From: JAVBLV01 sp031553195
GTDB lineage: Bacteria > Bacteroidota > Bacteroidia > Bacteroidales > P3
NCBI GenBank assembly: GCA_031553195.1
Contig: JAVBLV010000037.1
Span: 1-13,642 of the forward strand
Direction: 5' to 3'
DNA length: 13,642 nucleotides
Part shown: in pieces, positions 1 to 7,008 of the stretch
Position numbering within the stretch: position 1 is the first letter of the stretch
Layout of the letters: each line of letters starts with the position of its first letter
Notes under the pieces: generated by a model
The model's input: the letters and a program-made list of their open reading frames with translations, nothing else
The model's database searches: none
What the model was told of the DNA's origin: nothing
Translations under genes and position numbers: made by a program

Positions 1-3
1 TTG

Positions 4-69
4 AGTCCTGAAAATCATAACTGAATAGGATAGTAGAATAAACTATAAAATTACTGATTTTCAGCGACT
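4..69. repeat. Inverted repeat in the noncoding region downstream of phoU
   Basis: Bases 1-166 hold no credible gene. Within them CTGAAAATCA (8-17) is matched by its exact reverse complement at 55-64. With one bulged base the arms extend to about 14 bp (4-17 and 55-69), separated by 37 AT-rich bases. The long loop and absence of a T-run immediately after the stem argue against an ordinary terminator. It could be a fragment of a larger element cut by the window edge. What it does is unknown. Confidence 0.4.
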
Positions 70-166
70 TAAACAAATTAAAATGTCATTTAATTGATTG
101 ATTTATAGATATTTAACATTAAAAGTAACGGACTATTGATAATACTAATACAAAAAGTCGATGAAA

Positions 167-835
167 TTAATCCTGTACGTCTTTATGTTTTAAAACTTTT
201 GCTTCGAGATAGAAAATAATTTCTTCGCCGATATTATTACAATGGTCTCCAATGCGTTCCAATTTACGGATAATACTGGCTAATTGCAAAGCTTGTTCGG
301 CCATTTGCGGATTCTGAGCAATAAGATTAGCCATACAAGGAACGGCGGCATGATTAATTTCATCTAAAATATCATCTTTGGAAAAAACCTTACAGGCCAA
401 TTTGCTATCGTCCGATTCAAAAGCCCGTTTCGTAATTTCCAACATTGATAAGGCTTCGGTAAACATTTCCGAAACGCGGGTTTCTATCAGGAAAGAACGA
501 TCGATTCCTTTTTGCGTAAAAACAATAACAATATTCGCAATTCCTTTTGCAAAATCGCCGATGCGTTCCAATCCCGTATTGATTTTTATACACGATAAGA
601 TGAAACGAAGGTCGATGGCTACAGGCGTATGCAGAGCAATAAAGTCCTCGCACGCTTGGTCGATAAGCAATTCAAAAGCGTCTACCTTCTTTTCCATCGC
701 TATTATTTCATAGGCTAATTCTTTGTCGACGGTTAACAATGCTTGTTCCGATTTTTTCACTTGGCTATAAACCAAATTCCACATATCCAGTATTTTTACT
801 TTTAATTCCTGGATTTCATATTCAAAATGTTTCAT
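167..835 (-). CDS. phoU: PhoU, phosphate uptake/signalling regulator
   Basis: The 222-residue product has the usual length and two-fold repeat of PhoU, a cytoplasmic all-helical protein that links the Pst transporter to the PhoR/PhoB two-component system and restrains phosphate uptake. Each half carries the family's metal-binding signature: ERIGD at residues 90-94 and again at 193-197, the second followed by HCNNIGEE. The first three-helix bundle spans roughly 10-105 and the second roughly 118-210. There is no signal peptide or membrane segment. It is the last gene of the porin-pstSCAB-phoU series, 102 bp downstream of pstB, and that gap is filled by a repeat. The ATG start directly follows the family's typical N-terminus (MKHFEYEIQEL) and is preceded by an A/T-rich leader with no Shine-Dalgarno site. 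No sensor kinase or response regulator is encoded nearby. Confidence 0.95.
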   Translation of the reverse strand: MKHFEYEIQELKVKILDMWNLVYSQVKKSEQALLTVDKELAYEIIAMEKKVDAFELLIDQACEDFIALHTPVAIDLRFILSCIKINTGLERIGDFAKGIANIVIVFTQKGIDRSFLIETRVSEMFTEALSMLEITKRAFESDDSKLACKVFSKDDILDEINHAAVPCMANLIAQNPQMAEQALQLASIIRKLERIGDHCNNIGEEIIFYLEAKVLKHKDVQD

Positions 836-843
836 AATAATTG

Positions 844-930
844 GGAATTGAAAATTGAAAGTTGAGAATTGAAATTAACTTCAAATAACTCAACCATAAA
901 CTATAAATTTTAAATCGATAAACTATAAAT
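844..930. repeat. Composite AT repeat, short copy, in the pstB-phoU gap
   Basis: The gap between pstB and phoU is almost entirely repeat. Next to the phoU start are tandem near-heptamers of the GAAAATT/GAAAGTT kind (844-875). Next comes a segment with two copies of ATAAACTATAAAT (about 895-930). Similar modules occur at 1699-1905, 6651-6760 and 13357-13500. This copy lacks the third module (TCATTACTAATTCC-like). On the phoU sense strand it forms a pyrimidine-rich leader ending a few bases before ATG. Confidence 0.65.
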
Positions 931-937
931 AAGCCCT

Positions 938-1690
938 TTAACCGAAACGTCCGGTGATGTAGTTTTGGGTAGATTGTTTTTCGGGATTGGTAAAGATTTT
1001 TTGCGTTTTATCGTATTCGATTAAATTTCCAAGATAAAAATAAGCGGTATAGTCGCTTACGCGCGAAGCTTGTTGCATGTTATGAGTAACAATTACAATG
1101 GTATAATCTTTCTTCAATTGATGAATCAATTCCTCTATCTTAGAAGTAGAAATCGGATCCAAAGCCGAAGCCGGTTCATCCATCAGCAAAATGGACGGTT
1201 GTATGGCCAAAGCCCTGGCAATACAAAGCCGTTGTTGTTGTCCTCCCGAAAGGGCAAACGCCGATTTCTTCAATTTATCTTTTACTTCATCCCAAAGGGC
1301 TGCCGACTTCAATGATTCCTCCACTTGATGCGCAACATAATTTTTATCTTTAATTCCATTTACGTAAAGTCCATAAGCTACATTCTCAAAGATGGATTTG
1401 GGAAAAGGGTTGGGTTTTTGGAATACCATCCCGACATTCTTCCTCAATTCGTCGACCAGTATGTTTTTGGCATAAATATTTTTTTCGTCAATCAGGATAT
1501 TACCGGTCATTCTTGTATTGGGAATCAAATCGTTCATACGATTAAACAAACGGAGAAAAGTCGATTTTCCACAACCCGAAGGACCTATGAATGCCGTAAC
1601 CGTATTGGGCGCTATTTCCATATTTATATCCTTGAGAGCGTGAAAATCGCCATAAAAAAAGTCAATATTTTGAGCGTTGATTTTTGTCAT
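938..1690 (-). CDS. pstB: PstB, phosphate ABC transporter ATP-binding subunit
   Basis: This 250-residue protein is the cytoplasmic ATPase that powers phosphate import through PstC/PstA. All nucleotide-binding motifs are intact and in order: Walker A GPSGCGKST (36-44), Q-loop VFQKPNPFP around Q91, signature LSGGQ (147-151), Walker B ILLMDEP with D171/E172 (167-173) and the switch histidine H203 in VTHN. The QKPNPFP and DEPASALDP segments are characteristic of PstB among ABC ATPases. The C-terminus (NYITGRFG) also matches the family. The length is normal and the ATG begins the typical β-strand (MTKINAQNIDFFYG), so the start is secure. It lies 222 bp downstream of pstA, an unusually large gap for a pst operon. 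The gap is filled with AT-rich repeats and may hold a promoter or processing site, though none is recognisable. Confidence 0.97.
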   Translation of the reverse strand: MTKINAQNIDFFYGDFHALKDINMEIAPNTVTAFIGPSGCGKSTFLRLFNRMNDLIPNTRMTGNILIDEKNIYAKNILVDELRKNVGMVFQKPNPFPKSIFENVAYGLYVNGIKDKNYVAHQVEESLKSAALWDEVKDKLKKSAFALSGGQQQRLCIARALAIQPSILLMDEPASALDPISTSKIEELIHQLKKDYTIVIVTHNMQQASRVSDYTAYFYLGNLIEYDKTQKIFTNPEKQSTQNYITGRFG

Positions 1691-1698
1691 AATTAAAG

Positions 1699-1905
1699 AA
1701 TTGAAAATTGAAAATTGAGAGTTGAAAGTTGAATGATTGAATGATTGAATAATTGAAGGAATGATAGATCATTTAAGGTTTATAGCTTATAGTTTAAAGT
1801 TTATAAAGTTAAGTCTTACTTTCATTACTAATTCCTCATTACTAGCTATTAATTGTTTATCCTCATTCCTAATTACTAGTTACTAGCTGCTAATTATCTG
1901 TTTTT
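1699..1905. repeat. Composite AT repeat, full copy, in the pstA-pstB gap
   Basis: Three modules can be read on the plus strand. Module A (about 1699-1757) is tandem GAAAATT/GAGAGTT/GAAAGTT heptamers followed by GAATGATT octamers. Module B (1767-1815) contains AGCTTATAGTTTAAAG and TTATAAAGTTAAG. Module C (1816-1900) is an irregular series of TCATTACTAATTCC and ATTACTAGTTACTAGC units. Bases 1767-1840 are nearly identical to 6651-6722 apart from a 4-bp and a 2-bp indel and a few substitutions. Module A ends just before the pstB start codon, so any transcript entering pstB from pstA carries this sequence. No gene is present. Confidence 0.75.
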
Positions 1906-1912
1906 CATTGAA

Positions 1913-2815
1913 TTAATTGATTTTCACTTTCTTTTTAAAATGATTTCTGACAATATTGGCAAAAAGATTTAATAACAATACAATAATAATTAATACCAAA
2001 GCGGTTCCATAAGCAATTCCTCTGGAAGCTTCGATATCGGTTCCGCTGGTGGCAATTACATACAAATGATACGGCAATGCCATCACCTGATCGAATATAC
2101 TCGAAGGCAATTGCGGCAAGAAATAAGCGGCTACCGTAAAAAGAATAGGCGCCGTTTCGCCCGAAACTCTCCCGATAGACAAAATCATTCCCGTAATAAT
2201 ATTAGGGAAAGCCATTGGCAAGACTACTTTATGGGTGGTCTGCCACTTAGAAGCGCCTAATGCCAGACTACCCTGCCTATAACTATCGTCAATGGAAAGC
2301 AAAGCTTCTTCGGTAGTCCTGATGATGACAGGTAAAATCAATAATCCGAGCGTAAGAGAACCGGCCAGAATAGAATCGCCGAAGTTAAGCGTATTAACAA
2401 ATAACGACATCCCGAAAAGTCCGAAAACAATAGACGGAACGCCGCTCAGATTATTCGTCATTAATCGTATAAACGAAACCAGGCGACCGCTTTTTGCATA
2501 TTCGGCCGTATAAATGGCAGAAAGGATGCCCACCGGAAAAGCGAAGATAATACTCCCTGCAATCAAACAAAGGGTTCCCACAATGGCAGGAAAAATACCT
2601 CCTTGCGTAAGACCTTCTTTAGGATTTTGGGTAATAAAATCCCAACTCAAAGTTCCCATGCCCCTGACAATGATAAATCCGAGTATAAGTCCCAAAGCCA
2701 ATACAACAAAAAGGCTCATCAGGCGGAACAAATTAAAATAAAAAGCTTGACGTCTTCTTTTTTGGCGACTTCGGGCGGCCATTTTTTCATGGGTGTATGG
2801 ATTTTTATATTGCAT
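1913..2815 (-). CDS. pstA: PstA, phosphate ABC transporter permease
   Basis: The 300-residue inner-membrane permease pairs with PstC to form the phosphate channel. Hydrophobic spans lie near residues 31-52, 76-103, 124-142, 148-165, 205-230 and 270-290, consistent with a six-helix MetI-type permease. The cytoplasmic EAA loop that contacts PstB is clear at about 169-200 (EEALLSIDDSYRQGSLALGAS). GGIFPAIVGTL and SGVPSIVFGLFG are typical of PstA. The basic N-terminus (residues 1-24) precedes the first helix. The ATG overlaps the end of pstC by 11 bp, which favours this start and implies translational coupling. An internal Met at residue 12 is a weaker alternative. Length is normal and there is no damage. 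Confidence 0.95.
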   Translation of the reverse strand: MQYKNPYTHEKMAARSRQKRRRQAFYFNLFRLMSLFVVLALGLILGFIIVRGMGTLSWDFITQNPKEGLTQGGIFPAIVGTLCLIAGSIIFAFPVGILSAIYTAEYAKSGRLVSFIRLMTNNLSGVPSIVFGLFGMSLFVNTLNFGDSILAGSLTLGLLILPVIIRTTEEALLSIDDSYRQGSLALGASKWQTTHKVVLPMAFPNIITGMILSIGRVSGETAPILFTVAAYFLPQLPSSIFDQVMALPYHLYVIATSGTDIEASRGIAYGTALVLIIIVLLLNLFANIVRNHFKKKVKIN

Positions 2816-4076
2816 AATTCTTTTTACAGGTAATAAATTTGATAATCAGGTTGAATATTAAAGTAATCAGGAACAAAATAGCGCCTAACAGGAATAAGGC
2901 TTCGTAATGAGCGCCTCCTTTGGGAGACTCGCCCAATTCCGCGGCAATGGTAGCCGGAATGGTACGAAGCGGTTCCAGCAAAGAATGAGGAATAACGGCG
3001 GCATTACCGGTAACCATCAGTACCGCCATGGTTTCTCCAATGGCTCGACCAATGCCCAATACGCCGGCAGCGGTAATTCCCGATGAAGAATAAGGAATAA
3101 CAACCTTGAAAATAGTTTGCCAATGCGTGGCGCCCAAAGCCAAACTACCTTCTCTCATGGAGCTTGGAGTATTGCGCATGGCATCTTCGGCAATAGTAAT
3201 AATGGTAGGAAGCGCCATAACAGCCAAAATAATAGCGCCGCTAAGTCCCGTCTCGCCAATAGGAAGGTTAAATATTTTTTGTATAAACGGAACCACAATA
3301 ACCAAACCAAAAAAACCATACACCACCGAAGGAATTCCTGCAAGTAATTCTATTAAAGGCTTTAGCACATTCCTTAAATGGGCGCCCGCTATTTCGGCCA
3401 AATAAATGGCAACCCCTACTCCTAACGGCAACGCCAATAAAATCGCAGCCAAACTCACCCATAAAGTTCCTAATATCAAAGGTAAAATCCCAAATTGAGC
3501 AGAAGGCGTAGCAGTGGGAATCCATTCTTTTCCCCCGAAAAATTGGGCAATAGAAATTTTACTTGAATGGAGTAATTTCCCATTGAAATTTTGACAAATG
3601 TATTCTTTGGGTAAAAAAGCAATAATTCCTTTTTGTTCCGAAACAATTTTATCGAGGCATTTATCGAGATTCTCCATGTCTTCGCCCAGTTCTTCTTCAG
3701 AGCAATAGGTTTCCACGTCGCTTAGCCTGAAAGGCAATATTTCCAGATTTTCTCCCCCCAATTGTTTCCAATTGGTAATTTTGGCATCGAAAATATCTTT
3801 TATCTCTTTGGATGATAATGATTTTACATTATTTTGATCATTCAAAGCCAAAATATAATTGTCTTCTATGTTTTCTCTGCCAAACAAACCGGCTCCCTCT
3901 TTGAACAGAAAAACAATAATCAATATTATAATGACGCTGGTTACGCTTCCGCAAAGAAACAATGAACTCTCTATGAGACGTTCAACAATCCGGCGAAACT
4001 TTTTCTTCCATTTTTTCAAAAAAGGAAGATTATTTATACCATTCTTTTGCTGTTCTATTTTCTTATTACTAATCAC
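2805..4076 (-). CDS. pstC: PstC, phosphate ABC transporter permease with an embedded PstS-like segment
   Basis: The C-terminal part (about 195-423) is a standard PstC permease: GILPLILGTLWVSL opens the MetI domain, SVVYGFFG follows near 250, the EAA loop lies near 297-328 (EDAMRNTPSSMREGSLALGAT), and GRAIGETMAV is at 343-352. The N-terminal helix is at about 38-58. At 423 residues it is much longer than the roughly 320 of enterobacterial PstC, because residues 67-186 form an extra segment, predicted periplasmic, between helix 1 and the permease domain. Residues 86-116 of this insert resemble PstS of the same operon (IFDAKITNWKQLGGEN against IFTGKIKNWKEVGGED). The start is GTG at 4076: an in-frame TAA lies 18 bp upstream and no ATG precedes helix 1. 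The 3' end overlaps pstA by 11 bp. Two hairpins precede it. Confidence 0.94.
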   Translation of the reverse strand: MISNKKIEQQKNGINNLPFLKKWKKKFRRIVERLIESSLFLCGSVTSVIIILIIVFLFKEGAGLFGRENIEDNYILALNDQNNVKSLSSKEIKDIFDAKITNWKQLGGENLEILPFRLSDVETYCSEEELGEDMENLDKCLDKIVSEQKGIIAFLPKEYICQNFNGKLLHSSKISIAQFFGGKEWIPTATPSAQFGILPLILGTLWVSLAAILLALPLGVGVAIYLAEIAGAHLRNVLKPLIELLAGIPSVVYGFFGLVIVVPFIQKIFNLPIGETGLSGAIILAVMALPTIITIAEDAMRNTPSSMREGSLALGATHWQTIFKVVIPYSSSGITAAGVLGIGRAIGETMAVLMVTGNAAVIPHSLLEPLRTIPATIAAELGESPKGGAHYEALFLLGAILFLITLIFNLIIKFITCKKNYAI

Positions 4077-4121
4077 TTGTGTGTTTTTATTAGTTTAATC
4101 CGAACTTCCGTATGAGTACGC

Positions 4122-4165
4122 TAAAAGAGAACACAAAGGCCCAAAAAACGACATCCCTTGTGTTC
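4122..4165 (-). terminator. Second hairpin in the pstS-pstC gap, possible attenuator
   Basis: On the minus strand GAACACAA (reverse complement of 4158-4165) pairs with TTGTGTTC (reverse complement of 4129-4136). Two further G-C pairs close the stem after a one-base bulge, with a loop of about 16 nt. The stem is followed by TCTTTTAG, a short T-run. It sits 52 bp upstream of the pstC start, downstream of a first hairpin. It may reduce read-through from pstS into the permease genes or protect an mRNA end. An operator is an alternative, since the arms form an 8-bp dyad. Confidence 0.45.
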
Positions 4166-4207
4166 TTCTTAGTATCCTTTTATATGATTAACGTGTATAC
4201 CATACAT

Positions 4208-4247
4208 AAAAATTGGCGCAAGCAGCCTCAACGGGAAAAGGGCTTGC
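4208..4247 (-). terminator. Hairpin directly after the pstS stop, possible partial terminator
   Basis: Immediately after the pstS TAA the minus strand reads GCAAGC (from 4242-4247), paired with GCTTGC (from 4218-4223). Two inner C-G pairs form across a 2-base bulge and the loop is about 12 nt. GCCAA and a five-T run (4208-4212) follow the stem, the layout of an intrinsic terminator. In a transporter operon such a structure commonly raises binding-protein mRNA relative to the permease mRNA, and that role is inferred here. Confidence 0.55.
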
Positions 4248-5066
4248 TTATCTGATAGTAATGTATCCTACATCTGATATAATTTTCTGACCTTCGGAAG
4301 AAAGAATATAATCAAGGAATGGTTTCACTTTCTTTTCAGAAGCTTTATTATAATAGTAGAACAACGGTCGTACGATAGGATACGTTTTATTTTTTGCCGC
4401 TTCTACACTGGGAGCGACAAAATTTTTGCCATCGTACGAAACTTTAAGCGCTTTTACTTCCTTGTTTAAGTAAGCCAATCCCACATAGCCGATAGCGCCT
4501 TTGGTTTGACTAATAGATTGAATAATGGCGCCGGTGGCCGGTAAACTTAAAATTCCATTCATATAATTTTTATTTTTCAAAACGCTTTCTTTGAAAAATT
4601 CATAAGTTCCCGAACTGGTTTCGCGCGAATAAAGAATGATTTTCATGTCTTCGCCGCCCACTTCTTTCCAATTTTTTATCTTTCCGGTAAAAATACCTTC
4701 CAATTGTTCGCGGGTAAGTTGGCCGACTTTGTTGGCAGGATTCACTACTACGGCCAATGCATCGTAAGCTACAGTAATTTCCACAGCCGATTTGCCGGCG
4801 TCTTTTAATTTCACTTTCTCATCGAATTTGATTTTGCGCGAAGACATAGCCAAATCTGTAGAGCCTTCTAACAAAGCGGAGATTCCTACGCCACTTCCGC
4901 CGCCGGTTACCGATACTTTTTCGGAAGGATTCTTCTTCATATAACTTTCAGCTTCTTTTTGAGAAATGGGAAGCATGGTATCGCTGCCTTTTATTTTCTG
5001 GGCCATGATTATTTGCCCTGATAAGTATATGCCTAAAAAGAGGGCGGTAACTAATTTTGATTTCAT
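4248..5066 (-). CDS. pstS: PstS, periplasmic phosphate-binding protein
   Basis: The 272-residue substrate-binding protein captures phosphate in the periplasm and delivers it to PstC/PstA. An N-terminal signal peptide (residues 1-22, ending IIMAQ) has no lipobox cysteine, so the protein should be soluble. Ligand-binding segments are visible: GSDTM (27-31), TGGGSGVGIS (54-63), AMSSRKI (73-79) and SRETSSGTYEFF (147-158), where R148, S151-S152, G153 and T154 correspond to the anion-binding loop. FTGKIKNWKEVGGED (126-140) is a hallmark of the family. The protein is somewhat shorter than E. coli PstS, as is common for compact PstS forms. It starts 66 bp downstream of the porin stop with an A-rich leader (ACAGACAAAACA before ATG). 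A hairpin with T-run follows its stop codon. Confidence 0.95.
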   Translation of the reverse strand: MKSKLVTALFLGIYLSGQIIMAQKIKGSDTMLPISQKEAESYMKKNPSEKVSVTGGGSGVGISALLEGSTDLAMSSRKIKFDEKVKLKDAGKSAVEITVAYDALAVVVNPANKVGQLTREQLEGIFTGKIKNWKEVGGEDMKIILYSRETSSGTYEFFKESVLKNKNYMNGILSLPATGAIIQSISQTKGAIGYVGLAYLNKEVKALKVSYDGKNFVAPSVEAAKNKTYPIVRPLFYYYNKASEKKVKPFLDYILSSEGQKIISDVGYITIR

Positions 5067-5132
5067 TGTTTTGTCTGTTTATAATGTTTGTAATTTGCGT
5101 TTGTGCGTTCGAACCTTATAGCATTTAGCGTT

Positions 5133-6464
5133 TTAAAATTTATATTGAAGTCTTAGAGTAAATACATTGGCTTTGCGCACAGAACTGTAATCTTTAGAAT
5201 CTGCGGCCGGTTCTTTTCTTTTATCTACAGCCACTTCCGTATTTGCCGAAGTTTCGTTTCTATTGATTTCATAGTAAGCTTGTAAGCGGAGATATTTGCT
5301 CATTTTCCATAGAGCGCCGAAACCGAAAGTACTGCATGCCAGGTCGGCCACTGAAGTATTGGAACCGGCCGCTTTTATTTCATTGCCCGATATTTTCGTA
5401 TTCGGATCATAATAATCGTATTTCAATACAATTGTAAAAGGAGTAGAGCCTATATCCTGGATTAGATAAACATAGTAGCCATTAAAAGATCGGTTGTAGA
5501 TACCGCCAGCAAGATAAGGACTATCAACCATTGATGCATAATTCGGACTTTTTGTAGAACCAGAAGAACCTGGTTGCGTTCCCCATAAATATTCGGCGCG
5601 GATGGTAGTAACGCCAAGCAGCCAATCGATACTGAATTGACCGTCGATCCCAAAATATTCGCGTTTAGCATAGTTGCCGAGTTTTCCGGAAGAATCGCAA
5701 ATAAAGTTAGCGCCTTCCATATTATACGTGTATTTTGTCGGATTATACACGCCTCCGTTATAGTAAGAAAATCCGGCGCCCCATTTGGCTAGCGATCCAA
5801 TCGTGTTGCCTGCGCTAAGGTGGCCGATAAAATCTTTACGATTGTCCATATCTAATTTAATCCCGTTTCCGGCAAAAAAACCGCCTTCCAATTTCAAAAT
5901 ACTTAAAGGCGAAGTCTTGGGCATTTGAAGCGTAAGCATCCCTCCTAAATCCCTTTCGTCGGGAAATAATGTTTGAAAAACCGTTGCCCGTTCGGGGGAT
6001 TCTCTTTGCGAAGAAGAATAAGAAATTTCGTAACCAAACGGACGGTCGAAAACCCCTAACTTCAAACTGCTTCCGCTACCGAACCAGGGATCTTTCCCCA
6101 AAATGTATGCATCCTTAAATCCTACGCCCTTTTCAGTAATATCCAATTGAAAAACCCCAGAAGCATATTTTTCTTCGTATGTGAATTTTATCCTTCCTCT
6201 ACGAATCCCTATCCTGCTGAAATTTTCATCATAATTGGTATTTCCCGATCCGACCTTCAACGACCCATAGGGTTCGGCATACTGAAATTGGGTTTGGATA
6301 TAACCGCTTACTTTGAGTTTTTGAATTTGCTTCATAACAGCTTCCAAGTTTTCTGTCCGCTTTTCTAACATCTTAAGCGAATCTACAGGTACTTCTTCTT
6401 GCGCGAATACGCCAAAACCCATCAATAATAAACTTGCTGTAATAATTAGTTTTTTTCTTTTCAT
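5133..6464 (-). CDS. Phosphate-selective porin O/P family outer-membrane protein
   Basis: The 443-residue product has a signal peptide (MKRKKLIITASLLLMGFGVFAQ, cleavage after about 20-22), a short heptad-like helical stretch (about 27-51, LEKRTENLEAVMKQIQKLK), and a β-barrel beginning SGYIQTQFQY. Family features include RIGIRRGRIKFTYEE near 84-98, FKDAYI, PFGYEISYSSS and SPERA. The protein ends in aromatic FTLRLQYKF, the usual barrel C-terminus. It resembles the porin O/P family (OprP/OprO-like), which forms anion or phosphate channels. As first gene of the pst operon, it most likely lets phosphate cross the outer membrane. An upstream in-frame ATG at 6497 would add 11 residues before the signal peptide. 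It is disfavoured because it would lie very close to, or upstream of, the probable transcription start. Selectivity for phosphate is inferred from context. Confidence 0.9.
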   Translation of the reverse strand: MKRKKLIITASLLLMGFGVFAQEEVPVDSLKMLEKRTENLEAVMKQIQKLKVSGYIQTQFQYAEPYGSLKVGSGNTNYDENFSRIGIRRGRIKFTYEEKYASGVFQLDITEKGVGFKDAYILGKDPWFGSGSSLKLGVFDRPFGYEISYSSSQRESPERATVFQTLFPDERDLGGMLTLQMPKTSPLSILKLEGGFFAGNGIKLDMDNRKDFIGHLSAGNTIGSLAKWGAGFSYYNGGVYNPTKYTYNMEGANFICDSSGKLGNYAKREYFGIDGQFSIDWLLGVTTIRAEYLWGTQPGSSGSTKSPNYASMVDSPYLAGGIYNRSFNGYYVYLIQDIGSTPFTIVLKYDYYDPNTKISGNEIKAAGSNTSVADLACSTFGFGALWKMSKYLRLQAYYEINRNETSANTEVAVDKRKEPAADSKDYSSVRKANVFTLRLQYKF

Positions 6465-6486
6465 AATTTTCTGTTTGATTTTTTTG

Positions 6487-6543
6487 CAAAGGAACAAGAA
6501 GCATATTACAAAGCTGTGACAAGTCTATTGCCTTTTTATTACA
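6487..6543 (-). promoter_or_regulatory. Pho-box array and candidate -7 element for the porin-pst operon
   Basis: On the minus strand hexamers begin exactly every 11 bp: TGTAAT (6538-6543), GGCAAT (6527-6532, weaker), TGTCAC (6516-6521) and TGTAAT (6505-6510). The last two give TTGTCACAGCTTTGTAAT, matching the E. coli Pho box layout of two 7-bp TGTCA-type repeats with a 4-bp spacer. Ten bases downstream is TTCCTTTG (6487-6494), one mismatch from the Bacteroidota -7 consensus TAnnTTTG. This is the spacing expected between a PhoB site and the core promoter element. The start codon is 22 bp further on, so the leader would be short. PhoB binding is inferred and the regulator gene is not in the window. 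Confidence 0.65.
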
Positions 6544-6650
6544 TTCCTGTAAAGTCCTCAATACAATATATTATCCGTTTATTTTCAATACATTACATTG
6601 GTATTTATTATAAAAGAAAATAGATTTCAGTTGAAAGTGGTCGAAGGGTT

Positions 6651-6760
6651 GATCATTTAAGGTAGCTTATAGTTTAAAGTTTATAAAGTTAAGTCGTTTA
6701 CTTTCATTACTAATTTCTCATTCCTAGTTCTTCATTCCCCATTCTTCACTCTTGATTTTA
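6651..6760. repeat. Composite AT repeat in the porin-trehalose intergenic region
   Basis: GATCATTTAAGG followed by AGCTTATAGTTTAAAG, TTATAAAGTTAAG and CTTTCATTACTAATT repeats the order and nearly the exact sequence of 1767-1840, and module C continues as TCATTCCTAGTTCTTCATTCC. The tandem GAAAATT module is reduced to a remnant (TTGAAAGTGG near 6631-6640). The copy has the same orientation as the others and lies upstream of the minus-strand porin, 187 bp from its start and beyond the Pho boxes. No gene is present between 6465 and 7008. Confidence 0.7.
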
Positions 6761-6834
6761 TTTATTCGCTTACATACTTCAAAAATTAAATAATAGCCAT
6801 CATATAACAATTATCAAACAATAAATAAGGAATA

Positions 6835-6865
6835 TTTGTTGTTAATATAAAAGCGTTTCTATTTG
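6835..6865 (+). promoter_or_regulatory. Candidate Bacteroidota promoter for the trehalose gene
   Basis: TTTG (6835-6838), a 19-bp spacer and TCTATTTG (6858-6865) match the Bacteroidota primary-sigma pattern of TTTG, about 19-21 bp, then TAnnTTTG, with one mismatch in the -7 element. Transcription would start near 6872, giving a leader of about 135 nt that contains the hairpin at 6960-6990. The surrounding DNA is very AT-rich, so chance matches are possible. Confidence 0.4.
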
Positions 6866-6959
6866 TAATATCCTGTTTGAAATTTATTTGCCCAAATGAG
6901 ATTTCCAATTTCTTATTCTTTAGTTTCGTTTGATTTAAAAAAATCAGACATCACTCAAA

Positions 6960-6990
6960 GCGAGGGCTTTACTTCAAGTGAAACCCTCGC
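6960..6990 (+). promoter_or_regulatory. Leader hairpin 18 nt upstream of the trehalose start codon
   Basis: GCGAGGG (6960-6966) and CCCTCGC (6984-6990) form a 7-bp GC-rich stem. It continues inward after one mismatch through TTTACTT/AAGTGAA-type pairing to a tight loop around ACTTCAAGT. No T-run follows on the plus strand, so it is not a terminator for plus-strand transcription. The segment between stem and ATG is AAATAAAAAATA plus a few bases, nearly identical to that before the gene at 9434, which has a hairpin of the same design. It may control translation or mRNA stability, or be a REP-like element. Confidence 0.6.
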
Positions 6991-7008
6991 TAAATAAAAA
7001 ATAAACAA

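Noticed and set aside
5067..5132. TTGTCTG and TTTGTAAT motifs on the plus strand upstream of pstS as a second Pho box
   Set aside because: They are on the wrong strand for pstS and their spacing (13 bp or irregular) is not the 11-bp phasing seen upstream of the porin.
6465..6497. Upstream ATG for the porin
   Set aside because: It adds 11 residues before a clear signal peptide and lies at or upstream of the predicted transcription start.
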